From Liolophura sinensis (taxonomy: Eukaryota > Mollusca > Polyplacophora > Chitonida > Chitonidae), in the NCBI RefSeq assembly GCF_032854445.1, contig NC_088302.1:29791979-29855978 (forward strand): a stretch of 64,000 nt of DNA, given 5' to 3'. The translations under genes were made by a program, and so were the position numbers. Shown one piece after another: positions 55,401-64,000 of this stretch. How positions within the stretch are numbered: the first letter of the stretch is position 1; the number at the start of each line of letters is the position of its first letter. The notes beneath the pieces were generated by a model, which ran no database searches, was not told where the DNA came from, and saw only the letters and a program-made list of their open reading frames with translations.

Positions 55401-57440
55401 TATTACCTAGCACATAAGATCAGAAGATAACAGTAGATACTTGGACCACTGATGGCCTGAAAATAGACAACACAGTGAATGTGATTGGACAACTCAACCT
55501 AAAAGTTGTCAACTGAGGGAATGTGATTGGACAACTCAACCTGAAAGTTGTCAACAGAGGGAATGTGATTGGACCATTGGCAGTCATACAACACAGTGGG
55601 CATACATTGTGATATAAATTTTCAGTGTTTTTCTAGATCTGATAATATACATTGTGTTTTTTTCTGAATGTTCAGATCATATACCATGTTCATGTACATA
55701 TGTTTTCTGGCTGTCAATGATCCACTGTTTCTCTATATGTGGACCTCCAATCTTGTTTTATTATGTCAGAATGGCTCATATATTTCTCAGTCTTTGTCAG
55801 TGGTTTTTCTTCATTATTCCACTGTCCATGGCCTAATATCAACAATACATTATACTATTTTTCCGGCTACCTGTGTTCTGGTGCTTGTAATTTCCAGGCT
55901 ATAGACTGCATAGTTTCTATTTCAAAGACAGTCAGTGTCTTGAAGTACATCTGCATTTAGTTGTTGTCTATTTCCAGGCTGCCAATGGACTGATTATTTC
56001 TACATTTAGTTGTTGTCTGTTTCCAGGCTGCCAATGGCCTGATCATGTCTGTATTCAGTTGGTGTCTATTTTCAGGTTGCCAATGGACTGATCATTTCTA
56101 CATTTAGTTGTTGTCTATTTCCAGGCTGTCAATGGCCTGATCATGTCTATATTCAGTTGGTGTCTATTTTCAGGTTTCCAATGGACTGATCATTTCTACA
56201 TTTAGTTGTTGTCTGTTTCCAGGCTGCCAATGGCCTGATCATGTCTGTATTCAGTTGGTGTCTATTTTCAGGTTGCCAATGGACTGATCATACCTACATT
56301 CAGTTGTTGTCTATTTCCAGGCTGTCAATGGCCTGATCATGTCTGTATTCAGTTGGTGTCTATTTTCAGGTTACCAATGGACTGATCATTTCTACATTTA
56401 GTTGTTGTCTGTTTCCAGGCTGCCAATGGTCTGATCATTTCTACATTTAGTTGGTGTCTATTTTCAGGTTGCCAATGGCCTGATCATACCTACATTTAGT
56501 TGTTGTCTATTTCCAGGCTGCCAATGGTCTGATCATTTCTACATTTAGTTGGTGTCTATTTTCAGGTTGCCAATGGCCTGATCATACCTACATTCAGTTT
56601 TTGTCTATTTCCAGGCTGCCAATGGCCTGATTATGCCTACATTCAGTTTTTGTCTATTTCCAGGCTGTCAGTGGTATGATCATACCTACATTCAGTTTTT
56701 GTCTATTTCCAGGCTGCCAATGGCCTGATCATGTCTGCATTCAGTTTTTGTCTATTTCCAGGCTGCCAATGGTCTGATCATGTATGCATTCAGTTTTTGT
56801 CTATTTCCAGGCTGCCAATGGTCTGATCATACCTACATTTAGTTGTTGTCTATTTCCAGGCTGCCAATGGCCTGATTATGCCTACATTCAGTTTTTGTCT
56901 ATTTCCAGGCTGCCAATGGTCTGATCATACCTACATTCAGTTTTTGTCTATTTCCAGGCTGCCAATGGCCTGATTATGCCTACATTCAGTTTTTGTCTAT
57001 TTTCAGGCTGCCAATGGCCTGATTATGCCTACATTCAGTTTTTGTCTATTTTCAGGCTGCCAATGGTCTGATCATACCTACATTCAGTTTTTGTCTATTT
57101 CCAGGCTGCCAATGGCCTGATTATGTCTACATTCAGTTTTTGTCTATTTCCAGGCTGCCAATGGTCTGATCATACCTACATTCAGTTTTTGTCTATTTCC
57201 AGGCTGCCAATGGCCTGATTATGCCTACATTCAGTTTTTGTCTATTTTCAGGCTGCCAATGGCCTGATCATGTCAGCCGTGATGAAGCATGCAAGTAACA
57301 TCACCCGGCTGTTCATCATCTCCTGTGCCATGCTCGTCACTACAGTCTTGTCAGTTCTAGTCTTCCACATAACACTCAATGTCTGGTTTGTTATGGCATT
57401 TATATTGGTGCTAACATCTGTTAGTCTCTATCACAGATAA
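49369..57440 (+). CDS. SLC35A4: SLC35A4-type nucleotide-sugar transporter (gene span, nine coding exons)
   Basis: Golgi-type nucleotide-sugar transporter of the SLC35A family, a multi-pass membrane antiporter; the mammalian relative has been linked to CDP-ribitol transport. Coding exons: 49369-49439, 50800-50905, 51709-51873, 52750-52808, 52977-53039, 53473-53617, 53950-54046, 54833-54894 and 57252-57440; all splice phases agree. The product is 318 residues, close to human SLC35A4. Shared marks are SSAVLLIEVTK, NNN in TM3, HMDPTTYQVLGNMKIATTAV, HITPAGLALIF, SGFSGVYTE and NGLIMSAVMKH. I chose ATG 49369 because MPVEKRSQGFKA lies at the right distance from the first membrane segment. The open frame extends upstream to the acceptor at 49348 and could take an extra exon with ATG at 48412 (MKEQ). 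Introns 3 and 8 contain arrays built on their own splice junctions. Confidence 0.93.
50800..50905 (+). CDS. SLC35A4: SLC35A4 coding exon 2
   Basis: GVFVYGSYTILVHLCEEDGQ, then IPFSSSSAVLLIEVTK. The SSAVLL-x-E-x-TK block is diagnostic of this SLC35A group. Acceptor CTGCTGCAG, donor ACAAAG/GTAAGA. Confidence 0.95.
51155..51215 (-). repeat. SINE tail fragment, reverse
   Basis: TTATTTGATTGGTGTTTTAC, then GCCGTACTCTAGAATATTCA; only the terminal part remains. Lies in SLC35A4 intron 2. Confidence 0.8.
51709..51873 (+). CDS. SLC35A4: SLC35A4 coding exon 3
   Basis: 55 codons: MILSLIMHSPQLIREGLLLP, a membrane segment (ICLLFLVPAMLYCINNNIAV), and HMQLHMDPTTYQ. Acceptor CTTATTTGTAG, donor TATCAG/GTACAT. 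Its last codons are repeated downstream in the intron. Confidence 0.95.
51847..52280 (+). repeat. Minisatellite spanning the SLC35A4 exon 3 splice donor
   Basis: About seven diverged copies start near 51847 (the real exon end), 51899, 51954, 52025, 52075, 52158 and 52238. Each resembles CTTCATATGGACCCCACCAC followed by TTATCAG and a GTACATGTATGTAGG intron start. Copies 2 and 5 keep an intact CAG/GTACAT; the others have lost the GT. Spacing varies, unlike the acceptor arrays. Confidence 0.85.
52597..52666 (-). repeat. tRNA-like pseudogene or SINE head
   Basis: On the minus strand CCTAGTGGTAGAAGCATGG resembles an A box and ACTGGTTCAAATCCCAG a B box with T-stem pairing. The acceptor stem does not pair properly, so not a functional tRNA. 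Confidence 0.45.
52750..52808 (+). CDS. SLC35A4: SLC35A4 coding exon 4
   Basis: VLGNMKIATTAVLYRMIIK plus two bases; the conserved N-x-KI-x-x-TAVLY block. Acceptor TCATTACAG, donor AAAAG/GTAAGA. Confidence 0.95.
52977..53039 (+). CDS. SLC35A4: SLC35A4 coding exon 5
   Basis: RHLTRVQWFSLFLLTLAGIC, then D and a split Ser; a membrane helix following a positively charged loop. Acceptor TGTTACAG, donor GACAG/GTGAGT. Confidence 0.92.
53473..53617 (+). CDS. SLC35A4: SLC35A4 coding exon 6
   Basis: YGGYGIKGNNSAMEMHITPA, then GLALIFTYCVISGFSGVYTE and FVMKKYFQ. Contains the HITPxGL and ISGxSxVYTE marks. Donor TTCCAG/GTACAT. Confidence 0.95.
53950..54046 (+). CDS. SLC35A4: SLC35A4 coding exon 7
   Basis: LSLHVQNILLYSFGIVLNFV, then TWMAQASQSSST. 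QN-x-x-LYSFG-x-x-LN matches the family helix. Acceptor GTCATTTCAG, donor GACAG/GTATAA. Confidence 0.93.
54201..54310. repeat. Long imperfect hairpin in SLC35A4 intron 7
   Basis: The left arm begins TTACATGGTTACTCAGTGAT and the right arm, reverse complemented, TTACATGGTGACTCGGTGAT. Both go on to ATGGTGTCA. Arms are about 45 bases with a loop under 20. In RNA this would be a strong stem. Confidence 0.85.
54833..54894 (+). CDS. SLC35A4: SLC35A4 coding exon 8
   Basis: Two bases then ESFNIFKGYSFYTWIIILTQ: loop plus the start of the penultimate helix. Acceptor TTTCCTTTCAG, donor ACTCAG/GTGAGT. Confidence 0.9.
54895..57251 (+). other. SLC35A4 intron 8, largely a minisatellite
   Basis: About 2.4 kb; its last 1.3 kb is the 49-bp array. 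A 42-bp repeat lies at 55477-55580. Open frames around 55654-55960 are intronic and show no splice logic. Confidence 0.8.
55477..55580 (+). repeat. 42-bp tandem repeat, about 2.5 copies
   Basis: GAATGTGATTGGACAACTCA recurs at 55477, 55519 and 55561. Each complete unit contains GACAACT ... AGTTGTC, a small inverted repeat. Confidence 0.9.
55978..57273 (+). repeat. 49-bp minisatellite spanning the last SLC35A4 splice acceptor, 27 copies
   Basis: The exon-start word GCTGCCAATGGCCTGATCAT (variants GTTGCCAATGGACTG, GCTGCCAATGGTCTG) recurs every 49 bases from 55978 to 57252 with no insertion or deletion. Each copy is preceded by a pyrimidine-rich GTCTATTTCCAG or GTCTATTTTCAG. Copy 27 is the real exon start, and the array ends about 22 bases into the exon. 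A partial, decayed unit precedes it near 55893. The first half alternates two variants, a 98-bp higher-order period. Confidence 0.97.
57252..57440 (+). CDS. SLC35A4: SLC35A4 coding exon 9, C terminus
   Basis: AANGLIMSAVMKHASNITRL, then FIISCAMLVTTVLSVLVFHI and the last helix to ...SVSLYHR-stop. NGL-x-MSAVMKH-x-S-x-ITRLF is nearly identical to vertebrate SLC35A4. Enters in phase 0. Confidence 0.96.
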   Translation, partial: AANGLIMSAVMKHASNITRLFIISCAMLVTTVLSVLVFHITLNVWFVMAFILVLTSVSLYHR

Positions 57441-59137
57441 ACAGGACAGAAGTAATTTACACAAGGACACTTTATATCATTACAGAGTACAAATACTTTG
57501 TTTCATGTATCTGTACATCTGTGGGTCATTATTGGGAAAATCATTCATTTGGGAAGAATTAGCCCTGTTGCATACATATCTTATCATCTGGAGTTTATAT
57601 ACATGGAAATCACTTTTTGGCTTTAATATTAAATGATCTCTTAATTACTGGAGATAAAAGATAGATATGTTTATACTGTGGTTGTAATTGTATATGTTTT
57701 CTAGGAGAAAAGCTCCAGAGATTAAAAGGCTTTTGTATGATACTCTGATGGACTCTATATGGACTGGTAGAAGTATGGATTTTTGTTTTCAGAAGTCATT
57801 TTTAAGTACATGTGTATCTGTATTTAAAGTAACAATTCTAGTCTGTTTCACACTGTATGTTATATATACTGTATTTTGCCCAAAATATATTTTAACATTA
57901 TACATTTTGAGTGTGTTCCATGAAAGAACAGAAATAATGTGCATCATTTATAAACAGATACTAGTCTTATGCATATCGGTATAACAGAATAAGAATGCAC
58001 AGTTTTGATTTATGCCAGTTTTTCCTAACTTAAATGGAGAGCACATGGTTTATGTTTTGAAAGGTTATATTTGTGAATGATCATTTGTTTTTAGTTTTCT
58101 TTTGGTTAAATGTGCTCTATTTCCTCATGCATTTAGAAACATCTGTTACAAGTACTGTATTTTCACCTATATACATGTATATACTGAAAGATTCATTTGC
58201 AATAGGGTACAGGGTACAAATGCTTCTGCAGCCTGAAGGTAGTAAGTTTGTGGTTCAAATCCCAAGAGAGTCACATAAAAGGCAATTATTTTGTATTTTG
58301 TATTATATGTGTAATGTAAAGAAGTTAAAGCTCTTGTACTCGTCTATTGAAAGATACATATAACTGGAATGGGGTAAAAGATTATGCAAATTTATGCTCA
58401 GCACATGTAACCCATTGTTACAGCAACCATAGCCCATTCCCTACACTCACCTGATGCAGATGTATTCAGTAACCTGCCAAAAGTTAATTAATTACCTAAA
58501 AATTTGCCTGAAAAATTGGATTTTTAGAAGCAAATAAACGTTGTGTAATGCTGAAACTTACATTTTTCTGGTAGGATATCTTCCCACATTTCCAACAAAC
58601 CTCAAAACACTAAAATCATTAGAACTCTCAGATTCAGGTTAGATGTGCAAAGACAGTCCTGGTACGTGAAGTTATGTTTGTAACAAGTGACGGGTAGAAA
58701 TGAAGTGCATCCTGAAGGCAGGAATTTGGCCAGTTTAAGTCTTAATATGGTAACACCATTACAAATACAGCATCATTTACACAGCGTTTACAATATCACA
58801 CCTGTATTTGTGCTTCATTATAAAACGATGTACCTCATGCACTTCTGACAAACCTACCTTCCCATACAAGTTTTACTCATCGTTTAAGCACAGTGCCATT
58901 GAAAGATGCCAAATATTATTTATTTATTAATTTATTTTTCTTCTTGTTCTATTGCAAGAAATCCACATCATTGATTCCTGCTTTACTCTTTGTTCCTGTT
59001 AAGTTATGCCTTTCCTGTTTTAACTCTGTACAGTGTTAATGATATGGCATGTTACAGCAAGTGAAGTAATCACCTTACATGTACTATTACTGTGAAAAGC
59101 CTCCATTGCATAGATGCTGATTTAACACTGTTTTGGA

Positions 59138-59374
59138 GGTCGGTGCAACCAGCATGCCAGCCCAACCACAATGACCCAGGCGCCTGTCACTAATGGGATT
59201 GCTGTGAGTTCAAATCCAGCTCATTCTGGCTTCCTCTCCGGCCATACCCGTTCGTGGGAAGGTCTTTCAGCAACCTGTGGATGCTTGTGAGTTTCCCCCA
59301 GGCTTTGCCCGGTCTCCTCTCACTATAATGCTGGCCGTATTCTTAAAAGTGAAATATTCTTGAGTACAAATGTG
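59138..59374 (+). repeat. SINE, nearly full length, tail lost
   Basis: Decayed head (GCATGCCAGCCCAACC), B box (GAGTTCAAATCC), core, and ATTCTTGAGTACAAATGTG; lacks the AAATAAATA tail. Confidence 0.87.
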
Positions 59375-60055
59375 AAAGCATAGACTTTCTGAATGACCTG
59401 AAGTGTCTCATGTTTGATATTTCAATAACTTTAGTACAATATTGTTTGCCTTCTTTATTTGGCATTTCTTAACTACAGCAAATAGTTTTGTGTCAAAGTA
59501 CTGAAAAGTATTTGCTTTTTGGAGTGTATACGAATGACTTTTCCCTTTTTGTATCGGCCCACATGTGTCAACAAGATTTGACAGTATTAGAAAACAATAC
59601 CCGCATGTAATACATGACATGCAGCTTGGGCATAATTTTATTATTATTTTTATTTTTACTTTTTATAGTTTTATTTGTTATTTTAAACTTTGCAGCATTT
59701 AATTCGTTTTAGAACACATTCTACATATTGGTGTTCATTTTTTTATAAACTTTTCCATACTATCAAGATTGTGAGAGACACTTTGAGCCATTACAGACTC
59801 ATCCATATTTGAAACATGAGCAGTTTTCTTGTATGGTATTTTTCTGAAAGAATAGACCCAATTTAACATTATCATGATTCATTTTCAGTGCCACTGTACA
59901 AGAGGCTGTTAAAACCAGCATTCAAGTTTAATTGTGAAAATAAAAGATAATTTTGAAACATCGCGTAGGCAGTATTTCTATAGCAATACCAAAATAGCTT
60001 TTTCACAAATATGATTAACTATCCAACTATGTCATATATATATATATATGATAGT

Positions 60056-60209
60056 TGTACGTGGGAAGGTCTGACAGCAACCTGTGGATGGTCGTGGGTT
60101 TCCTCAGGGCTCTGCCCGGTTTCCTCCCACCATAATGCTGGCTGCCGTCGTATAAGTGAAATATTCTTGAGTGTGCCGTAAAACACCAGTCAAATAAATA
60201 AATAAATAA
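60056..60209 (+). repeat. SINE, headless, with 12-bp target duplication
   Basis: Starts TGTACGTGGGAAGGTCTG and ends CAAATAAATAAATAAA. ATATATGATAGT at 60044-60055 recurs at 60210-60221. Confidence 0.92.
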
Positions 60210-61613
60210 ATATATGATAGTAACATGTCTGAATATTGTAAATTAAACATGTACCGGTACTTAATTTTTGTGAGGTACATCAATATGTACTCTAGTCATT
60301 GTCATATTGTTTTTTTTCATGTAAAGTAGGCATATTTTTATAGCACCAAACTATCTGGAATTTGAGAATAGAAGTGGATATCCTCTAATAAACATGTCCT
60401 CTGACATCTCTCCATATTGTTTACATTTCTTAAAATGTTTAAACGTTTTCCTGTTGCTGATGTGATGTCAATTAAAACCTTGAATCAACACTTGATTTTT
60501 AAACTTACATTTTCATTTGTTTATTGTTGCGTTTTTCATATTCTTTTAATTCCTTGAACATGGGAATCTGCATATAGTACTGACTGCCATGACTCCTGTA
60601 AGTGTTCCAACCATAGACACCAGCATAGACACCGGCATAGACATAATCTGAGGGGTTTTTTGTAACAATAATATGTAACTCCAACATATCAGTGTGTAGA
60701 GCTCAAGGTGTTAACTGTCACAAAAGGTATTTTTGATTGTCAATACGAGTGATTTTACACAGAGCTGAATACAGGAGACAAGTTAAAAGAAACAACATAG
60801 TGAAGGTTGTTTTTCTTTCACCCAGGTTTTTCCAAGCATGTATAAATCTGTCTATGCTTGTGTAATGAAAATGTCTTCTTATACCCCTGCCCATATGAAA
60901 TAAGCCATAGTATTTACTATGCAGTAATTCTAGTTAATATGTTTCCTTGTATGAATCTTATGTGCAAAGATTTACCATTATTATGAACGATTTTCATAAT
61001 TCTGCAAACTAAACCTGTATAAAACAGGTGTCTATTAATACCTAACTTTGAACTTTTCAAAATGTGACGAATGCTCGAAGGACTGACAGAAATAGTAGTC
61101 AGGGAAATTACCAATTGAACTTTGCAGCATAACGCATGCGTCTTGTCTCCTCACATCGCATTTAAAAAAAACATGTCCCATTTAATTTAGTTAAATGAAC
61201 TGAAAGTGTGTTGTCTGAATAAGGCTAGAATGTGTTTTGCTTTCGTGGCAGATTGTTGCGTTAATTTTAGTGCAAACATTTTATTAAATCAACATAAAGA
61301 TTGTATTAGGCTAACACAGTACAATGTTGAGTGTAACAGTATTATGTTATGATAACAGAGCAATCCTATAAGGTTTGTCAGATGACGTCTGGCAAACTCA
61401 ATATACCGTTAATATGTTGGAAACTAGCAAGAGTGGACAAATGATCTTATATCTCGCAGTTACCTTTACCTTTAGTATCTTCATTCACTCTGGTAAGTAA
61501 AGTCTAGTCTAATTATCAAGACTTGAGACATCCTAATACACATTCGTATACAACAAAAAAAACACCGTTGCCATAATGTAAACGAAAGATTTGTGCATAA
61601 GTGTGAACAACGT

Positions 61614-62786
61614 TTATGAATGCGTGTGGATTGTTTCCCAGATGTCCCCGTATTGCCACAGACCAACATAATTCTGGATCTCTAGCTCAGAGTACGTCAA
61701 GAGCAGACAACTCATGGAAGAGACCGTAAAGCCCTGGCTCCAGGGTGACGGATCTATACGGAGGCTGGTCCCTACCTTTCTTCTCCAGTTTGCACAAAAC
61801 TCTTTAACGGACTGAAGAATTTTCTTGAAGAAACGTACCTCGTCTTGAAAGTCTTCGCCGCTGTGGTCAATGATTGAGTCGAGCTTTGCTGAAAAGTGAG
61901 CGTAGAGGACGTAATCAAATCGTGATATACGCTCATGGCGTATTTTGTCGGCTGCGTTGAGATGCCCTCTTGGATAGAGGTGGTTGACGTTACGTGGAAT
62001 GTAGATAATGTCCTCAAGATTCCAGCATAACAGTCGCTTCATTAAAACCAGCGACTCGTCCATTCTTTCCATAATCAGTATTAATTTGAAATCTTTATCC
62101 AACTGAAATAGTCTGTCCTTAAATCCTTTCATCGAATCGGCTGTATCGTTGGCAGTTGGCAGTATGGACAACCATTCGGAAACCGGATTTGACAATATTT
62201 TGGTTGCGTGCTTTTCTGGATGTTTCAAGAACTTTCGCACTATATCGGTTTCTGGAGACTGTTGCAAGTTGAGGTAGGCTAAGTGATAATAGTAGAGGTA
62301 ACTCCTAAGATGAGAACCGGGTTCCCTGATGATGGCGATACGGGATGTGTCATTGTGTGTAAACCTGAGCATGTCGCTTCTGTTGTATCGAATGTGATTG
62401 CAGAGAATATCAAACGGTTGACCTGCATGATTTGGGAATATATCATCTCTGTCGATAATCCTACTTTTACTAAGCCAGTTGTCGCGTTTTGGCAGCATAA
62501 ACTTTACGTCTCTCGATAGTCCAAACCGGAAGAAAATATTCTGTAAAGTGGTACTTCCAGATTTCGGCACCTTCATGAAGACAACATGACGGTCACCACG
62601 GCACGACTTCTGCGTGGGTGTGTAGTACTGTATCACATTTCTGGGTAGAGGGCAAAATTCCGTTAAATATTTTAGTAATAAACTGCTTAGAAGAAAGCTG
62701 GATAAAATTCCAGTACAAAGAAGAATGAACTGTCGATGAGCCTGACTGAAACAAGAAAAAGATAAAAACCGATCAAAGGTCTGCAT
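61614..62786 (-). CDS. Galactose 3-O-sulfotransferase family (Gal3ST-like)
   Basis: Type II Golgi membrane sulfotransferase, predicted to move sulfate from PAPS to the 3-OH of galactose on glycolipids or glycans. 390 codons. Membrane anchor FILLCTGILSSFLLSSLLLK near 20-40; 5'-phosphosulfate loop FMKVPKSGSTTLQNIFFRFG at 70-89 (Lys75 the likely catalytic/PAPS residue); 3'-phosphate site IAIIREPGSHLRSYLYYY at 150-167; then the Gal3ST-type order with ERMDESLVLMKRLLCW and CANW. Several sequons. Length and domain order fit the family. The first 13 or so codons read through a sequence that looks like a splice acceptor on this strand (TTTTTCTTGTTTCAG), so the true N terminus may come from an upstream exon. 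The acceptor sugar cannot be told. Confidence 0.88.
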   Translation of the reverse strand: MQTFDRFLSFSCFSQAHRQFILLCTGILSSFLLSSLLLKYLTEFCPLPRNVIQYYTPTQKSCRGDRHVVFMKVPKSGSTTLQNIFFRFGLSRDVKFMLPKRDNWLSKSRIIDRDDIFPNHAGQPFDILCNHIRYNRSDMLRFTHNDTSRIAIIREPGSHLRSYLYYYHLAYLNLQQSPETDIVRKFLKHPEKHATKILSNPVSEWLSILPTANDTADSMKGFKDRLFQLDKDFKLILIMERMDESLVLMKRLLCWNLEDIIYIPRNVNHLYPRGHLNAADKIRHERISRFDYVLYAHFSAKLDSIIDHSGEDFQDEVRFFKKILQSVKEFCANWRRKVGTSLRIDPSPWSQGFTVSSMSCLLLTYSELEIQNYVGLWQYGDIWETIHTHS

Positions 62787-62992
62787 TATTCAAAAATGTG
62801 TCGTTTAACTTAAATATAACTTAAACACTGTCACAGTGATATGCAAAGGTATATGAAACAAGTAATATACGTGGACGTACTACAGGTGAATAATCTCGCG
62901 ATGCAATGGTAATCTTTTTCGCTGATAAAATACTTCTGGCCCATGCAAGATGTATATAGTTTTGTTCATCCCTGTCTTTGCTATGGCGATCA

Positions 62993-63233
62993 GGGCCCGG
63001 TCGTTCAAAACTGGTTTAAGACTTAATACCAGATCTAACATAAATTCGAGTTTTCAGTTTTGTACTTAGCCTCAAAACAATAGTGTGCCAGTATATTAAA
63101 TATGAACTAAAACTGTTGCTGTTATACTTTGACTTTGGAGAACAGTATTGGCTGTTGAGTTTGGCTAAAATTTTAAGTATAAAATATGACTTGATACCAG
63201 TATTAGCTAACACACTTTCGAACAACTGGTCCC
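62993..63233. mobile_element. MITE, GGGCCC-ended, copy 2
   Basis: Starts GGGCCCGGTCGTTCAAAAC and ends TTTCGAACAACTGGTCCC, an inverted pair. Same family and orientation as 24341-24572. Both contain GACTTAATACCAGAT-like and GATACCAGTATTAGCTAA-like subterminal blocks. Confidence 0.8.
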
Positions 63234-63823
63234 ATTGGGCAAAGTATAGTAGCGCAGTATTCTTACATTGCAACAGAAAAATTAGACCCTTGTCATCATT
63301 GAGCGGGAAAATGTAGCAAATTATTGATCAAAGTGTTGCTAATGACTGGTGCTCAATCTAGCAGGAACTCTCTCTGAGAGCGTATTAAGGGCTATATATT
63401 CATACACAGTAGTAGCACTATACATGATAGATGCATACGCAAAGGGCTATATGCTACATGTATGAATAGCATACATCCTGAATTCGTTTTACCTGATATG
63501 ATATCGTGACATCCTACAGCTGTAGCCTGGTTGGCCATCCCTCGGGTAGAAACAGTTACTAACCTGCGGTGTAGCCAGTGTTAACAATGAGTATACAGTG
63601 GTAGAGAGGCTAGTCTGAGTGAGAAAAAAGGTCAACAGAGCTCGCAAAACCGGCTTGAGTCAACATGAGCACTAAATGCAAAAATAACTGTAAAACAATT
63701 AAGATAGTTTGAATGTCTTCCAACAGATGATCCTTTGAAATCCTTCGGTCAATATATGGGCTCGTGGCCGACAATAATATATAGCATGTAAAGCCAGTAG
63801 TTTGCAAATATAATTACAGATTG

Positions 63824-63960
63824 GGTCTGTCAGTAACGTGCGGATCGTCGGAGGTTTCCCCGGGGATCTGCCAGGTGTCCAACCACCATAATGATGGCCG
63901 CCGTCGTATAAGTGAAATAATATAAGTACGGCGTAAAACACCGTATTAATAAATTAATAA
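63824..63960 (+). repeat. SINE, headless, with perfect 14-bp target duplication
   Basis: Starts GGTCTGTCAGTAACGTGCGG and ends TTAATAAATTAATAA. ATAATTACAGATTG at 63810-63823 recurs at 63961-63974. Confidence 0.92.
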
Positions 63961-63974
63961 ATAATTACAGATTG

Positions 63975-64000
63975 TATGTGGGAAGGTCTACAATCAACTT
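63975..64000 (+). repeat. Start of another SINE, cut by the window edge
   Basis: TATGTGGGAAGGTCTACAAT, then CAACTT, matches the headless SINE start, directly after the target duplication of the previous copy. Confidence 0.75.

Larger units (their letters stand above)
57441..61613. other. SLC35A4 3' UTR and intergenic DNA
   Basis: Several AATAAA words follow the stop (for example near 58533), any of which could end the transcript. Two SINEs (59138, 60056). A B-box-like GGTTCAAATCCC near 58252 is probably a tRNA-derived relic. No gene was recognised; open frames at 57688-57984 and 58073-58363 are AT-rich and featureless. Confidence 0.65.
62787..64000. other. Region upstream of the Gal3ST-like frame
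   Basis: Holds a MITE (62993-63233) and SINEs at the right edge. No exon supplying an alternative Gal3ST N terminus was recognised. Confidence 0.6.

Noticed and set aside
58201-58280. tRNA-like B box GGTTCAAATCCC
   Set aside because: No matching A box at the right distance and no acceptor-stem pairing.
61772-62017. 81-codon minus-strand frame
   Set aside because: Overlaps the Gal3ST-like frame in a different register; a shadow.

Overview
This is eukaryotic, intron-rich, AT-rich DNA, most likely from a mollusc. Spliced genes with GT-AG introns, many copies of a tRNA-headed SINE ending in a TAAATAAATAAA tail, short inverted-repeat transposons and minisatellites all argue against a prokaryote. 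The mollusc assignment rests on my recognition of the SINE tail and on the gene families; it is inference, not a database result. No CRISPR array, operon or intact tRNA/rRNA gene is present.

Layout. 1-5778 has no gene I can support. 5779-36829 (+) is a DEG/ENaC (ASIC/degenerin superfamily) channel gene. I can place 12 coding exons, and splice phases agree at every junction except one (exon 10 to exon 11). 36830-49347 is an intergenic and repeat-rich stretch with many SINE copies, a 46-bp minisatellite and an LTR-retrotransposon Gag/protease remnant near 46.1-47.1 kb. 49369-57440 (+) is a complete SLC35A4-type nucleotide-sugar transporter in nine coding exons, all in phase. 57441-61613 holds only repeats. 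61614-62786 (-) is a galactose 3-O-sulfotransferase (Gal3ST family) reading frame. The right end is SINE-rich. SLC35A4 and Gal3ST proteins both act in Golgi glycosylation, but nothing here shows that their adjacency is functional.

Two things stand out. First, the channel has the normal two-membrane-segment DEG/ENaC frame but carries about 480 extra, mostly helical, sequon-rich residues. They sit between the Cys-rich palm/knuckle strand and the strand leading to TM2, where ASICs have only a short helix. Second, three separate minisatellites are built on real splice junctions: the acceptor of the channel's TM1 exon (6 copies, about 73 bp), the donor of SLC35A4 coding exon 3 (about 7 copies) and the acceptor of the last SLC35A4 exon (27 copies at exactly 49 bp). 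Each array repeats the first or last few codons of an exon together with its splice site, so the intron is filled with decoy sites, and the decoys I translated lead to premature stops. A fourth array (50 bp x 13) is an amplified SINE tail that runs into an unexplained open frame.
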